Below, piece after piece: positions 28,651 through 40,100 of a DNA stretch of 64,000 nt (positions are counted from its first letter, which is position 1; each line of letters begins with the position of its first letter). The notes beneath the pieces were generated by a model that was not told the origin of the DNA, did not search any database, and worked only from the letters and a program-made list of their open reading frames with translations. The translations under genes were made by a program, and so were the position numbers. Source of the DNA: Pseudomonas sp. PDNC002. GTDB lineage: Bacteria > Pseudomonadota > Gammaproteobacteria > Pseudomonadales > Pseudomonadaceae. Location of the stretch: positions 2,140,001 to 2,204,000 of the forward strand of contig NZ_CP070356.1 of NCBI RefSeq assembly GCF_016919445.1, read 5' to 3'.

Positions 28651-28920
28651 TTACGCGGTGGCCAGGGCCTTCACGTGGGCGTTCAGGCGGCTCTTGTGAC
28701 GAGCGGCCTTGTTCTTGTGGATGATGCCTTTGTCGGCCATGCGGTCGATGACCGGTACGGCAGCAACCAGAGCGGCCTGGGCCTTCGGCAGGTCCTTGGC
28801 GTCGACTGCTTTGACTACGTTCTTGATGTAGGTACGAACCATAGAACGCAGGCTGGCGTTGTGGCTGCGACGCTTCTCAGCCTGTTTGGCGCGTTTTTTG
28901 GCGGAAGGTGTGTTGGCCAC
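28651..28920 (-). CDS. rpsT: 30S ribosomal protein S20, GTG start
   Basis: An 89-residue protein rich in A, K and R that binds the 5' domain of 16S r[23 protein letters not shown] is the canonical start. The initiation codon is GTG with a GAGGAG ribosome site. Non-ATG starts for rpsT are also known in E. coli (UUG), where weak initiation is part of autogenous control. Divergent from murJ. Confidence 0.97.
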   Translation of the reverse strand: MANTPSAKKRAKQAEKRRSHNASLRSMVRTYIKNVVKAVDAKDLPKAQAALVAAVPVIDRMADKGIIHKNKAARHKSRLNAHVKALATA

Positions 28921-28973
28921 CGTCGAGCTCCTCGAAAAAAACTTGGGATGTTGCGAATAAATTAAGGCCGCGA

Positions 28974-29002
28974 ATAATGCCGTTGCATCAAGGCCTTGTC
29001 AA
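28974..29002 (-). promoter_or_regulatory. Sigma-70 promoter of rpsT
   Basis: On the minus strand TTGACA-N17-CATTAT, with a perfect -35 and a 4 of 6 -10 at optimal spacing. The predicted start is near 28967, giving a leader of about 45 nt before the GTG. Confidence 0.7.
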
Positions 29003-29173
29003 GGGTATGGGCAACCTCCGACGAGTGGTGCGACGGGCGTACACTGGCCGGCGGACGGGGTGATTTATTCGCCCCGCGGCCCTACACTGCTGCGCTTCGC
29101 CTGGCATGCGAGCAATCGCTCCAAGCCAGTGCCGCGCCCGGCAGGGGCGGCCATTCTACCTGTTTTGGACGCT

Positions 29174-30712
29174 ATGAACCTACTCAAATCGCTGGCCGCG
29201 GTCAGCTCGATGACCATGATCTCGCGGGTGCTTGGCTTCGTGCGCGATACCATCGTCGCCCGCATGTTCGGCGCCGGTATGGCCACCGACGCCTTCTTCG
29301 TCGCCTTCAAGCTGCCCAACCTGCTGCGCCGAATCTTTGCCGAGGGAGCGTTCTCCCAAGCGTTCGTGCCGATCCTGGCCGAGTACAAGACCCAGCAGGG
29401 CGAGGAGGCGACGCGCACTTTCATCGCGTATGTTTCCGGCCTGCTGACTCTGATCCTGGCGGTCGTCACGGCGCTCGGCATCCTTGCTGCGCCCTGGGTG
29501 ATCTGGGTGACGGCGCCCGGTTTCGTCGACTCGCCGGAGAAGTTCGAGCTCACCAGTTCCCTGCTGCGGGTGACCTTCCCTTATATCCTGCTGATCTCGC
29601 TGGCGTCCCTGGCGGGGGCGATCCTCAATACCTGGAACCGCTTCTCGGTGCCGGCCTTCGTGCCGACCCTGCTGAACGTCAGCATGATCCTGTTCGCGCT
29701 GTTCCTGACGCCGTACTTCGATCCGCCGATCATGGCGCTGGGCTGGGCGGTACTGGCGGGCGGCCTGGCGCAACTGCTCTATCAGCTCCCGCACCTGAAG
29801 AAGATCGGCATGCTGGTGCTGCCGCGCATCAATCTGCGCGATTCCGGCGTGTGGCGAGTGATGAAGCAGATGGGACCGGCGATCCTCGGTGTCTCGGTCA
29901 GCCAGATCTCGCTGATCATCAATACCATCTTCGCTTCCTTCCTGGTCGCCGGCTCGGTGTCGTGGATGTACTACGCGGACCGCCTGATGGAGCTGCCGTC
30001 CGGCGTGCTCGGCGTGGCGCTGGGCACCATCCTGCTGCCGTCGCTGGCCAAGACCTATGCCAGCGATGACCGCCACGAGTATTCGCGGCTGATGGACTGG
30101 GGGCTGCGTCTGTGCTTCCTGCTGGTACTGCCGTGTTCCCTGGCCCTGGCGGTGATCGCCGAGCCGCTGACCGTCGCGCTGTTCCAGTATGGCAAGTTCA
30201 GCGCCCATGACGCCCTGATGACCCAGCGCGCGCTGATCGCGTACGCCGTCGGCCTGCTCGGCATCATCCTGGTGAAGGTGCTGGCGCCGGGCTTCTATGC
30301 GCGGCAGAACATCAAGACGCCGGTGAAGATCGCGCTGTTCACCCTGGTTTCCACCCAACTGATGAACCTGGTGTTCATCGGCCCGCTCAAGCATGCGGGT
30401 CTTGCCCTGGCCATCAGTCTGGCGGCCTGTCTGAACGCTGGCCTGTTGTTCTGGCAACTGCGCAAGCAACAGCTGTTCGACCCGCAGCCAGGCTGGGGCA
30501 GGTTCATCGCCAAATTAGTCGCATCTGTACTGGTGATGTGCGCCGTGTTGATCGGCATGATGTACTTCATGCCGGCCTGGGATCAGGGCGGGATGCCGAT
30601 TCGCCTGGTGCGCCTGGGCGTGCTGGTGGTGGCCGGCGTAGTCGCCTATTTCGGTATGCTGGCGATTCTCGGCTTCCGCCTGCGGGACTTCTCCCGGCGC
30701 GCGGTGCTGTAA
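29174..30712 (+). CDS. murJ: Lipid II flippase MurJ (MviN)
   Basis: Inner membrane flippase of 512 residues that moves lipid II to the periplasm. About 14 membrane helices can be seen. Family signatures are [49 protein letters not shown] (in parts), [29 protein letters not shown] 29174 gives the conserved N-terminus. It is the first gene of the rightward run to ribF. Confidence 0.97.
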   Translation: MNLLKSLAAVSSMTMISRVLGFVRDTIVARMFGAGMATDAFFVAFKLPNLLRRIFAEGAFSQAFVPILAEYKTQQGEEATRTFIAYVSGLLTLILAVVTALGILAAPWVIWVTAPGFVDSPEKFELTSSLLRVTFPYILLISLASLAGAILNTWNRFSVPAFVPTLLNVSMILFALFLTPYFDPPIMALGWAVLAGGLAQLLYQLPHLKKIGMLVLPRINLRDSGVWRVMKQMGPAILGVSVSQISLIINTIFASFLVAGSVSWMYYADRLMELPSGVLGVALGTILLPSLAKTYASDDRHEYSRLMDWGLRLCFLLVLPCSLALAVIAEPLTVALFQYGKFSAHDALMTQRALIAYAVGLLGIILVKVLAPGFYARQNIKTPVKIALFTLVSTQLMNLVFIGPLKHAGLALAISLAACLNAGLLFWQLRKQQLFDPQPGWGRFIAKLVASVLVMCAVLIGMMYFMPAWDQGGMPIRLVRLGVLVVAGVVAYFGMLAILGFRLRDFSRRAVL

Positions 30713-30784
30713 CCTTCGCGCGGCAAAGCATTGCATCCGTTTGCGGCGACGGCATTTTGCCTGTCGCGCCGCGGCGGGTGCGGG

Positions 30785-30790
30785 TATAAT
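30785..30790 (+). promoter_or_regulatory. Candidate -10 element of ribF
   Basis: A perfect TATAAT in GC-rich surroundings, 28 bp upstream of the ribF ATG. The -35 region (CTGTCG, 18 bp away) is poor. It would give a leader of about 22 nt. Confidence 0.5.
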
Positions 30791-30818
30791 CGACCACTTT
30801 CTGAGCAATACGCGCGCT

Positions 30819-31757
30819 ATGCAGCTGCTTCGAGGCCTTCACAACCTGCGGCCCCTGTCCGGGGGCTGTGTCGCCACCATCGGTAACTTCGACGGCGTCC
30901 ATCTCGGCCACCAGGCGATCCTGGGGCGTCTGCGCGAGCGTTCGCTGGAGCTGGGCGTGCCCAGCTGCGTGGTGATCTTCGAGCCGCAGCCGCGCGAGTA
31001 TTTCGCGCCCGATGCCGCGCCGGTGCGCCTGAGCCGCCTGCGCGAGAAGCTCGAACTGCTGCGCCAGTACGGCGTCGATTTCGTCCTTTGCCTGGCGTTC
31101 AACCGCCGTCTGCGCGAGCTGTCGGCCGCTGAGTTTGTCCGCCAGGTGCTGGTGGAGGGGCTGCGGGTCCGCCATCTGGAAGTGGGTGACGATTTCCGCT
31201 TCGGCTGCGACCGCTCCGGTGACTTCGCCTTCCTGGTCAACGCCAGTGCGGAGCAGGGCTTTACCGTCGAAGCCGCGACCACGGTGGAAGTCGACGGCAT
31301 GCGCGTCAGCAGCTCGCGTATCCGCAAGGACCTCGCCGACGGTGACCTGCACATGGTCGAGCGCCTGCTGGGTCGCCCGTATCGCCTGAGCGGCCGCGTG
31401 CTGCACGGGCAGAAGCTGGGTCGCACGTTGGGTTCGCCCACCGCGAACATCCAGCTCAAGCGCCGCAAGGCGCCGCTCAACGGCGTTTACCTGGTCAGCA
31501 CCATGGTGGCTGGTCAGCGTCAGAACGGGGTTGCCAACATCGGCACCCGGCCGTCAGTGAATGGCGATGGCCGGCCCCACCTGGAAGTGCATCTGCTGGA
31601 TTTCGCCGGCGATCTGTACGGCCAGCACCTGGATATCACGTTCCACCAGAAGCTGCGTGATGAGCAGCGTTTCGCCTCGCTCGAGGCACTCAAGGCGGCC
31701 ATCCTCGCCGACATCGCCGCCGCCCGAGCCTACTGGCTGGGCCAACCGCTTGATTGA
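30819..31757 (+). CDS. ribF: Bifunctional riboflavin kinase/FMN adenylyltransferase
   Basis: Makes FMN and FAD. The 312-residue protein has the N-terminal nucleotidyltransferase domain (TIGNFDGVHLGHQAIL, DDFRFGCDRSGDF, VSSSRIRKDLADGD) and the C-terminal kinase domain (GRVLHGQKLGRTLGSPTANI, GVANIGTRPSVNGDGRPHLEVHL in parts). It is immediately followed by ileS (21 nt), the order ribF-ileS-lspA being conserved in gammaproteobacteria. Confidence 0.97.
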   Translation: MQLLRGLHNLRPLSGGCVATIGNFDGVHLGHQAILGRLRERSLELGVPSCVVIFEPQPREYFAPDAAPVRLSRLREKLELLRQYGVDFVLCLAFNRRLRELSAAEFVRQVLVEGLRVRHLEVGDDFRFGCDRSGDFAFLVNASAEQGFTVEAATTVEVDGMRVSSSRIRKDLADGDLHMVERLLGRPYRLSGRVLHGQKLGRTLGSPTANIQLKRRKAPLNGVYLVSTMVAGQRQNGVANIGTRPSVNGDGRPHLEVHLLDFAGDLYGQHLDITFHQKLRDEQRFASLEALKAAILADIAAARAYWLGQPLD

Positions 31758-31778
31758 AGATCCTGAACAGGCCCTGAG

Positions 31779-34613
31779 ATGACCGATTACAAAGCCACTC
31801 TGAACCTTCCCGAAACCGACTTCCCGATGAAAGCCGGCCTGCCGCAGCGCGAGCCGCAAACCCTCAAGCTCTGGAACGACATTGGCCTGTACCAGAAGCT
31901 GCGGAAGATTGGCGAAGGTCGCCCGAAATTCATCCTGCACGATGGCCCGCCCTACGCCAACGGCAGCATCCACATCGGTCACGCGGTCAACAAGATCCTC
32001 AAGGACATCATCGTCCGCTCCAAGACCCTGGCTGGCTACGACGCCCCCTACGTGCCGGGCTGGGACTGCCACGGCCTGCCGATCGAGCACAAGGTCGAGA
32101 CCACCCATGGCAAGAACCTGCCGGCGGACAAGACCCGCGAGCTGTGCCGCGAATACGCTGCCGAGCAGATCGAAGGGCAGAAGGCCGACTTCATCCGCCT
32201 GGGCGTGCTGGGTGACTGGGACAATCCCTACAAGACCATGAACTTCTCCAACGAGGCCGGCGAAATCCGCGCCCTCGCCGAGATGGTCAAGCAGGGCTTC
32301 GTGTTCAAGGGCCTGAAGCCGGTGAACTGGTGCTTCGACTGCGGCTCGGCCCTGGCTGAAGCCGAGGTTGAATACGCCGACAAGAAGTCCGACGCCATCG
32401 ACGTCGCCTTCCCGGTGGAAGACGCCGACAAGCTGGCCGCCGCCTTCGGCCTGGCCAGCCTGCCGAAGCCCGCCGCCATCGTCATCTGGACCACCACCCC
32501 CTGGACCATCCCGGCCAACCAGGCACTGAACGTCCACCCCGAATTCACCTACGCGCTGGTCGATACCGGCGAGCGCCTGTTGGTGCTGGCCGAGGAACTG
32601 GTCGAGTCCTGCCTGCAACGCTACGGCCTGGAAGGCAAGGTCATCGCTACCGCACAAGGCGAAGCGCTGGATCTGATCCGCTTCCGTCATCCGTTCTACG
32701 AGCGCCTGTCGCCGGTCTACCTGGCCGAGTATGTCGAACTGGGCGCCGGCACCGGCGTGGTTCACTCCGCCCCGGCCTACGGTGAGGACGACTTCCGTAC
32801 CTGCAAGCAGTACGGCATGAGCAACGACGACATCCTCAGCCCGGTGCAGAGCAACGGCGTGTACGTGGCCGACCTGCCGTTCTTCGGCGGCCAGTTCATC
32901 TGGAAGGCCAACCCGGCCATCGTCACCAAGCTCGAGGAAGTCGGCGCGCTGCTCAAGCACGCGGCCATCAACCACAGCTACATGCACTGCTGGCGCCACA
33001 AGACCCCGCTGATCTACCGCGCAACTGCGCAGTGGTTCGTCGGCATGGACAAGCAGCCGCAGACCGGCGCCACCCTGCGCGAGCGCGCGCTGGAAGCCAT
33101 CACTGAAACCGAATTCGTGCCCAACTGGGGCCAGGCGCGCCTGCACGGCATGATCGCTGGCCGTCCGGACTGGTGCATCTCGCGTCAACGCAACTGGGGC
33201 GTACCGATCCCGTTCTTCCTGCACAAGGCCACCGGTGAGCTGCACCCGCGCACCGTCGAGCTGATGGAAAAAGTCGCCCTGCGCGTCGAGAAAGAAGGCA
33301 TCGAAGCCTGGTTCAAGCTCGACGCCGCCGAACTGCTGGGCGATGAAGCCGCGCAGTACGACAAGATCAATGACACCCTGGACGTCTGGTTCGACTCCGG
33401 CACCACGCACTGGCACGTGCTGCGCGGCTCCCACGCCGAGCTGGGCCACGCCAGCGGCCCGGCCGCCGACCTCTATCTGGAAGGCTCCGACCAGCACCGC
33501 GGCTGGTTCCATTCCTCGCTGCTGACTGGCTGCGCCATCGACGGCCACGCGCCGTACCGCCAGCTGCTGACCCACGGTTTCACCGTGGACGAGTCCGGCC
33601 GCAAGATGTCCAAGTCCCTGGGCAACACCGTGGTGCCGCAGACCGTGATCGATAGCATGGGCGCCGACATCCTGCGCCTGTGGGTCGCGTCCACCGACTA
33701 CTCCGGTGAGATCGCCGTTTCCCAGCAGATCCTCCAGCGCAGCGCCGACGCCTATCGTCGTATCCGCAATACCACGCGCTTCCTGCTGTCCAACCTGTCC
33801 GGCTTCGACCCGGCCAAGGACCTGCTGCCCAACGACCAGTTGCTGGCCCTGGACCGCTGGGCCATCGACCGCGCCCTGCAGCTGCAGCGCGAGCTGGAAG
33901 AGGCCTATCGCGACTACCGCTTCTGGAACGTCTACTCCAAGGTGCACAACTTCTGCGTGCAGGAGCTGGGCGGCTTCTACCTGGACATCATCAAGGACCG
34001 CCAGTACACCACCCAGGCGAACAGCGTTGCCCGCCGTTCCTGCCAGACCGCGCTGTTCCACATCGCCGAGGCTCTGGTGCGCTGGATCGCGCCGATCATG
34101 GCCTTCACCGCCGAGGAAATCTGGAGCTTCATGCCGGGCGAGCGCGCCGAGTCGGTGATGCTGACCACCTGGTACGACGGCCTCTCCGAGCTGCCGGCCG
34201 ACGCCGAGCTGGATCGTGCCTACTGGGACGAGGTCATGGCTGCCAAGGCCGCCGTGAACAAGGAGCTGGAGAACCTGCGCAGCGCCAAGACCATCGGTGG
34301 CAACCTGCAGGCCGAGATCACCCTCTACGCCGAAGACTCCCTGGCCAAGCGCCTGGAGAAGCTGGGCAATGAGCTGCGCTTTGTGCTGATCACTTCCGCC
34401 GCCACCGTCGCGCCGCTGTCCGCAGCGCCGGCCGACGCGGTGGCGAGCGAACTGCCAGGCCTGAAGCTGCAGGTCGTGAAGTCCTCCCACGCCAAGTGCG
34501 GCCGTTGCTGGCACTTCCGCGCGGACGTCGGCAGCAATGCCGCGCATCCGGAGCTGTGTGGCCGCTGCGTCGAGAACATCGAAGGCGCGGGCGAGGTGCG
34601 TCACTATGCCTAA
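31779..34613 (+). CDS. ileS: Isoleucyl-tRNA synthetase
   Basis: Class I synthetase of 944 residues, the eubacterial IleRS1 form. HIGH is at 65-68 and KMSKS at 609-613. The CP1 editing domain lies between ([25 protein letters not shown]). The C-terminal zinc finger has CGRCWHF and, 17 residues on, CGRC. Overlaps lspA by 8 nt. A very long antisense frame lies opposite but is a codon-bias shadow. Confidence 0.98.
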   Translation: MTDYKATLNLPETDFPMKAGLPQREPQTLKLWNDIGLYQKLRKIGEGRPKFILHDGPPYANGSIHIGHAVNKILKDIIVRSKTLAGYDAPYVPGWDCHGLPIEHKVETTHGKNLPADKTRELCREYAAEQIEGQKADFIRLGVLGDWDNPYKTMNFSNEAGEIRALAEMVKQGFVFKGLKPVNWCFDCGSALAEAEVEYADKKSDAIDVAFPVEDADKLAAAFGLASLPKPAAIVIWTTTPWTIPANQALNVHPEFTYALVDTGERLLVLAEELVESCLQRYGLEGKVIATAQGEALDLIRFRHPFYERLSPVYLAEYVELGAGTGVVHSAPAYGEDDFRTCKQYGMSNDDILSPVQSNGVYVADLPFFGGQFIWKANPAIVTKLEEVGALLKHAAINHSYMHCWRHKTPLIYRATAQWFVGMDKQPQTGATLRERALEAITETEFVPNWGQARLHGMIAGRPDWCISRQRNWGVPIPFFLHKATGELHPRTVELMEKVALRVEKEGIEAWFKLDAAELLGDEAAQYDKINDTLDVWFDSGTTHWHVLRGSHAELGHASGPAADLYLEGSDQHRGWFHSSLLTGCAIDGHAPYRQLLTHGFTVDESGRKMSKSLGNTVVPQTVIDSMGADILRLWVASTDYSGEIAVSQQILQRSADAYRRIRNTTRFLLSNLSGFDPAKDLLPNDQLLALDRWAIDRALQLQRELEEAYRDYRFWNVYSKVHNFCVQELGGFYLDIIKDRQYTTQANSVARRSCQTALFHIAEALVRWIAPIMAFTAEEIWSFMPGERAESVMLTTWYDGLSELPADAELDRAYWDEVMAAKAAVNKELENLRSAKTIGGNLQAEITLYAEDSLAKRLEKLGNELRFVLITSAATVAPLSAAPADAVASELPGLKLQVVKSSHAKCGRCWHFRADVGSNAAHPELCGRCVENIEGAGEVRHYA

Positions 34614-35115
34614 CGCCGATCGTTTCGGCCGTCTGCCCTGGCTGTGGATCACCGTGGTCGTGTTCGTTCTGGATCAGGTCAGCAAGGCCTTTTTCCAGGC
34701 CGAGCTGAACATGTACCAACAGATCGTGGTGATCCCCGACCTGTTCAGCTGGACCCTGGCCTACAACACCGGCGCCGCATTCAGCTTCCTGGCGGACAGC
34801 TCGGGCTGGCAGCGCTGGTTGTTCGCCCTGATCGCCATTGTGGTCAGCGGTGTGCTGGTGGTCTGGCTCAAGCGCCTCAAGCGTGGCGAGACCTGGCTGG
34901 CCATCGCCCTGGCCCTGGTGCTGGGTGGCGCGCTGGGCAACCTGTACGATCGCATGGTCCTGGGACACGTGGTGGACTTCATCCTCGTGCACTGGCAGAA
35001 CCGCTGGTATTTCCCTGCGTTCAACCTGGCCGATAGCGCCATCACCGTCGGCGCCATCATGCTGGCGCTGGACATGTTCAAATCGAAGAAATCCGGAGAG
35101 ACCGCCCATGGCTGA
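34606..35115 (+). CDS. lspA: Lipoprotein signal peptidase II
   Basis: Inner membrane aspartic peptidase that cleaves prolipoproteins after lipid attachment. It has 169 residues and four membrane helices. The two catalytic aspartates lie in [11 protein letters not shown] and [21 protein letters not shown] is also conserved. The ATG at 34606 overlaps ileS by 8 nt, and the end overlaps fkpB by 8 nt. Confidence 0.97.
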   Translation: MPNADRFGRLPWLWITVVVFVLDQVSKAFFQAELNMYQQIVVIPDLFSWTLAYNTGAAFSFLADSSGWQRWLFALIAIVVSGVLVVWLKRLKRGETWLAIALALVLGGALGNLYDRMVLGHVVDFILVHWQNRWYFPAFNLADSAITVGAIMLALDMFKSKKSGETAHG

Positions 35116-35560
35116 TTCTTCTGACACCATTCAGCGTATTGGCGGTGATTCTCAGGTCACCCTGCATTTCGCTCTGAAACTGGATGACGGCAATGTCGTC
35201 GACAGCACCTTCGACAAGCAGCCGGCCACCTTCAAGGTCGGTGACGGCAACCTGCTGCCGGGCTTCGAGCAGGCGCTGTTCGGCCTCAAGGCCGGTGATA
35301 AGCGCACCCTGACCATCGAGCCGGAGCAGGGCTTCGGCCAGCCGAACCCGGCCAACGTTCAGGTGATGCCGCGTGACCAGTTCCAGGGCATGGAGCTGGC
35401 CGAAGGTCTGCTGGTGATCTTCAACGATGCCGCCAAGACCGAGCTGCCGGGCATCGTCAAGGAGTTCGACGAGCAGCACGTCACCATCGATTTCAACCAT
35501 CCGCTGGCCGGCAAAACGCTGGCCTTCGAAGTCGATATCATTGACGTGAAATCAGCCTGA
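35108..35560 (+). CDS. fkpB: FKBP-type peptidyl-prolyl isomerase FkpB (SlpA)
   Basis: A 150-residue SlyD-like FKBP without the metal-binding tail of SlyD. It has the FKBP part ([40 protein letters not shown] in parts) interrupted by the insert-in-flap chaperone domain ([21 protein letters not shown]). Starts within the end of lspA with a GGAGAG site. In this position fkpB precedes ispH in most gammaproteobacteria. Confidence 0.95.
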   Translation: MADSSDTIQRIGGDSQVTLHFALKLDDGNVVDSTFDKQPATFKVGDGNLLPGFEQALFGLKAGDKRTLTIEPEQGFGQPNPANVQVMPRDQFQGMELAEGLLVIFNDAAKTELPGIVKEFDEQHVTIDFNHPLAGKTLAFEVDIIDVKSA

Positions 35561-35657
35561 CCGAGCGGCCGGTCCGGATTCAACGGGCCGTTTCGCACCA
35601 GGCGAAGTATTCCTACCGGCCCCTTGTGGGCCGGCTTGCGTAGCACCCGAGGCCACC

Positions 35658-36602
35658 ATGCAAATCAAACTCGCCAATCCCCGCGGCTTCTGCGCCGGCG
35701 TCGACCGGGCGATCGAGATCGTCAACCGCGCCCTCGACGTCTTCGGCCCGCCGATCTATGTGCGCCATGAAGTGGTGCACAACAAGTTCGTGGTGGAGAA
35801 CCTGCGCAACCGTGGCGCCGTGTTCGTCGAAGAACTCGACCAGGTACCGGACGACACCATCGTCATTTTCAGCGCCCACGGCGTCTCCCAGGCGGTGCGC
35901 AAGGAAGCCGAGAATCGCGGCCTGAAAGTCTTCGACGCCACCTGTCCGCTGGTGACCAAGGTGCACATGGAGGTCGTGCGCTACAGCCGCGACGGCCACG
36001 AGTGCATCCTGATTGGCCACGAGGGGCATCCGGAGGTGGAAGGCACCATGGGCCAGTACGATGACTCCAACGGCGGCGCCATCTACCTGGTGGAAGACGA
36101 GGCGGATGTTGCCGCGCTGGAAGTACGCAATTCCGAGGCGCTGCACTTTGTCACCCAGACCACCCTGTCGATGGATGACACCTCCAAGGTGATCGACGCC
36201 CTGCGCGGCAAATTCCCGCACATCCAGGGGCCGCGCAAGAACGACATCTGCTACGCCACTCAGAACCGCCAGGATGCCGTTAAGGAACTGGCCGACCAGT
36301 GTGATCTGGTGCTGGTGGTCGGCAGCCCGAACAGCTCCAACTCCAACCGCCTGCGCGAGCTGGCCGAGCGCATGGGTACCCCCGGCTACCTGATCGACGG
36401 CGCCGAAGACATGAAGAAGGAGTGGTTCGATGGCGTGCAGCGCGTCGGTATCACTGCTGGTGCGTCCGCGCCGGAAGTGCTGGTGCGCGGGGTGATCCAG
36501 CAACTGCGCGATTGGGGCGCCGAGCCCGAAGTGGAGCTGGATGGGCGGGAGGAGAACATCACCTTCTCCATGCCGAAGGAATTGCGGGTGAAGGCGATCT
36601 GA
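35658..36602 (+). CDS. ispH: 4-hydroxy-3-methylbut-2-enyl diphosphate reductase
   Basis: Last enzyme of the MEP isoprenoid pathway; a [4Fe-4S] enzyme. The 314-residue protein has the three cluster cysteines Cys12 (RGFCAGV), Cys96 (DATCPLV) and Cys198 (NDICYATQ), plus HEVVHN and the catalytic-glutamate region [14 protein letters not shown] small hairpin (35616-35634) precedes the gene, in the gap after fkpB. Followed by a bidirectional terminator. Confidence 0.97.
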   Translation: MQIKLANPRGFCAGVDRAIEIVNRALDVFGPPIYVRHEVVHNKFVVENLRNRGAVFVEELDQVPDDTIVIFSAHGVSQAVRKEAENRGLKVFDATCPLVTKVHMEVVRYSRDGHECILIGHEGHPEVEGTMGQYDDSNGGAIYLVEDEADVAALEVRNSEALHFVTQTTLSMDDTSKVIDALRGKFPHIQGPRKNDICYATQNRQDAVKELADQCDLVLVVGSPNSSNSNRLRELAERMGTPGYLIDGAEDMKKEWFDGVQRVGITAGASAPEVLVRGVIQQLRDWGAEPEVELDGREENITFSMPKELRVKAI

Positions 36603-36618
36603 GCCGAGCCTGGAAAAG

Positions 36619-36650
36619 AAAAAGCCCGATCGATTGATCGGGCTTTTTTA
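36619..36650. terminator. Bidirectional terminator between ispH and pilE
   Basis: Stem GCCCGATC / GATCGGGC with loop GATT, flanked by AAAAA and TTTTTTT, so it can end ispH from the left and pilE from the right. Confidence 0.9.
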
Positions 36651-36658
36651 TGCGCCGG

Positions 36659-37111
36659 TTATTTCCAGCAGTCCGCGACGCTGGCGCCCGATACGCTGAC
36701 GCCTTTGACCCCGGCACCATTGAGCGTGAGATTACCGCAGGTCGTGTCGGCGACCTGCGGTCCTGCCCGAGTGGCGGTCAGGATATAGCCGCTGTTATCC
36801 GTTCCGACGCTCAGGGTGTACTTACCGGTATCTGACTTGACCGCTGTTGCGCTGCCGGTGCCCGTCGTATTGCGCATGCCGAGCTTGCCCATGTCGGTGG
36901 CACTGACGACATAGGCATAGTTCTGTGCGTAGTAGCGCTCCTGCCTGGCCGCTGCGTCGTTGAGCATGGCCTGAGCCTCACTGCGATTGGCGCGCAGTAC
37001 GTAGTTGGAGTAGCTGGGGTAGGCGATGGCCGCCAGGACGCCGATCACCGCGACTACGATCATCAGTTCCATCAGCGTGAAGCCGGCCGATTTGGTCGAA
37101 GAGGTTCTCAT
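36659..37111 (-). CDS. pilE: Type IV pilus minor pilin PilE
   Basis: A 150-residue class III-type pilin. The prepilin signal ends KSAGFTLMELMIVVAVIGVLAAIAYPSY (in parts): PilD would cut after Gly10 and methylate Phe; Glu5 of the mature protein is present. Two cysteines near the C-terminus (TTCG, DCWK) form the usual disulphide loop. Last gene of the minor pilin operon; its ATG overlaps the pilY1 stop (ATGA) with a GAGGAAG site. No pilY2 separates the two. Confidence 0.94.
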   Translation of the reverse strand: MRTSSTKSAGFTLMELMIVVAVIGVLAAIAYPSYSNYVLRANRSEAQAMLNDAAARQERYYAQNYAYVVSATDMGKLGMRNTTGTGSATAVKSDTGKYTLSVGTDNSGYILTATRAGPQVADTTCGNLTLNGAGVKGVSVSGASVADCWK

Positions 37112-40100
37112 CGTGCTTCCTCGGGAATGACTCGCCAGGACTGGCGCCCGGTAGAGGTAGGACCGGAGCTGTACATCATGCCGCTGCCCAGGCCCGGAGA
37201 GGTATAGATTTCGCCGTTGTTGGTGGTGAAGCCGCCAGCGCCGGGTTTCTTGTATCCCGACACGACGTTATTGCTACTACCGTAGGTGTCGCTGTCGTTG
37301 ATGGTCTTGTCGTTGTTCAAGTCGAATACGCTGTACTTGGTGCGACCGCCGGTATAGGGATCAAGGCCATAGATCCAGGAGTCAACGCCTTCCTTGCAGG
37401 GGTCGGCATTGGGCGTCAGGGTGTTGGCCAGGAGCGTGGTACCGCGCGTTGCCATCGGGTTGATCATCATCTCGCCGCTCAAGGTGCTGGAGCCGTCGAT
37501 CTTCAGATCCAGTACCCAGCCCCATTTATTCACGCTCGAGTCCGCTGTATCGGTGGCGCCGGTCGCGTACCACTGGATCGAGTTCTGACTGACGGTACGG
37601 ATACCTTCCACGTTGGTGTTGCCGCTGAACGGATTGCTCGCCGCTTCCTCGGTGATCGTCTGGGTGACGAGATTGCTCCGAGCCAATGCCGGGTTGGGGG
37701 CCGAGGTGCTCTGGGCGCGGGTCTTGCGGTCCCAGATGCCGTAGATGCTCTGTGCGCGGGTCGAGTCGACGTTGCCGTCGGTGGTTTCGAAGTATTTGCC
37801 CGTTCCGAAGATCACCAGGTAACCCAGGGTGGTCGGGTGGCGTACCAGCGAAGGCGCCGCCATGATCGTCTGTGCGGTGGCGCCGGTAGTGCGGCTGTCC
37901 TTGGCCGTATAGATCGGCTTGCCGCCATAGGAAACAGCAAAGTCGTTGGCGTTGCTCGCAGAATCGGTGATGCCGCCGGTGCCGCGCTTGAAGGGATCCG
38001 TCCCGGTGCCGTCGCGTGCGCTGGCGGGGAACAGGTCGAAGCGCCAGAGGTTGCCCTGCAGGTCGCCGGCATAGGCGTAATCGGCCACGCCGTCACTGTT
38101 GTTGTCTGCCAGTTTCACACTGGACATGCCATTCGCCTTGGTGTTGTCCCCGGTAACGACGAGCTCCTTGATCATGTCGCCGGTCTGTACGTCGAGGATC
38201 ATCAGCGAGGCCTTGTCGGCGTCGGTACCACTCTGGTTGCCGTAGCCGTTGCCGGTGACAACCGCCCATTTGCCATTGTGGAGGCGAGCGATGGATGGGG
38301 TAGGGAAGGTGTATCCCATGTTGGCGTAGGTGGTGCTGGTATCGAAACTCTTCTCCCAGAGCAGGGTGATGGCATCGGGGTTGGTGATGTCCAGCGCAAA
38401 CATCGAGCGGCCGCCGGCGCGCAGCGTGCCGACCAGTACGGTGTGCCAGGCGTCGCCGTAATAAACGTCGGAGACCACCGGGGTGCCATCGACGTAGAAC
38501 TGGTGGGCGCCGCCCTTGTACTTCTTCGCCGGTAGTTTGTAGAGGTTCTCGATCACTGCCGACGGCACATAGGCAAATACTTCTGCTCCGGTGCGAGTGT
38601 CGAAACCATGGAGCATGCCGTCGTTACCGCCCACATAGACCATTGGCCGGCGAGCCGGGTTGGCACCATCTGCGCTGTTTGCCGTGCGGAATGCTGCATA
38701 TTTGCTGGTTCCATCCGTGGTTGCGCCATCGATGGCGTCTGCCAGGTAGGCCAGGTATTTCGGCGTCCCCACCAGCACCGGCGACGAGTTGATGATGTCG
38801 CCGACGACGCTGCCGCGCTCGCGGAATTGCCCCGTGGCGCTACCTTCGTTGCTCTGGTCGCCACGAATGTAGGCGACGCGTTGCGAGCCTTTGGTATCGG
38901 CGGTGGAGTTGGTGGTGTCGTAGTCGCGGTTGAGCAAGGTCTGCTGGGCGGTGCTGAGGTTGGCCCAGGTGAAGTCCTTCAGCTTGCTGGTGCCGGTGCT
39001 GCTGAACATCTTGATCGTGCGTCCGGAGGCCTGCACGCCGTTGAGCGTGGTGGCCAGGTCCCAGGACTGCGTGCGTGCGCCATTACTGTCGATGGTGTAC
39101 TTGATCAGGTTGCCGGACCAATCCTCGCTGTTGAACTGGGTCTCGTAGACCTCGCGAGTGATGGTGTCCTCCACGACCGAGGCGGTGACGCCCGGGGCGC
39201 TTGCCGACGCGGTACGGTTACTGATGCGGTTGATGATGGTGCGGAACGCCTCGACGATCTTGTCCGGGCTGTCGGCGCTGAAGAATTCGCCGCGGGAGTT
39301 GATCGCCGTGTGCCACAGGTCGTAGACGTTGTTGGCGCTGTCGGAGCTGGCCGCCGGCCACGCGGTGCCGTTTTTTAATGCGGTATAGCCCGCGCCGCCG
39401 TAGGTGTCGCCGTTCCAGGGGATGCCGGGCTTGTCGAGCGCGCTCGTCAGGCCCAGGCCGATGGTGTAGTTGACCAGGTGCTGCCAGGTGGCCGGATCGT
39501 TGCGCGGGTCCCAGTACTCGGCAGTGGCGTCGCTGGTGTTAGGCGCCACCAGCAAGGGTTTCACGTCGTTGTCCAGGTTGGTATTGGCGTCGGTGGCCCA
39601 GTAGTGGAAGGCCAGGTCCGCCAGGGTGTTCTGGGTGGCATCGTTGAACGGTGCCTGCTTGCTGTAGGTCTTGCTGTCGGGCAGCGTCGTATTGCTCTGG
39701 TCGGGCTTGAGGGTCGCACTGGTCGTGCCGTTATCGCCGTTCCACATGCCGTCGGTCATCATGATCTGATAGCTGGGGCGGCAGGCATAGCTCGGGCTCT
39801 GCACGGTTGTGCCCCTGCCGCCGCTCGAGGTGAACGGGTTGGGATCGTAAGCCCAGGCATCGTTGCTCTTGAGGAACTCACCGGCACGGCTCATCGCAAG
39901 GCGCAGCGAGGTGCCGTTGACGAAGGGCACGCCGCTCAGCCAGGTGAAGAAGTTACCGCGATGCTGGTCGGAGAATTTGCGGAAATAGTTGGTGCCGCAA
40001 CTGCTGGAGTTCAGCGTCGTACAGTCGTTCAGCGTCTGCCAGGTCAGACGGATGCTGGTGGGCAGGCTGTTGAAGGCAAGGTTCGCGGCGCTCAGCGTGG

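Noticed and set aside
31554..34652. 1032-codon antisense frame opposite ileS
   Set aside because: Composition (V, A, G, Q, H, L-rich without motifs) is that of a mirror frame; ileS is unambiguous.
35616..35634. CCGGCCC-CTTGT-GGGCCGG hairpin before ispH as terminator
   Set aside because: No T run follows; it may be an attenuating hairpin but cannot be called a terminator.
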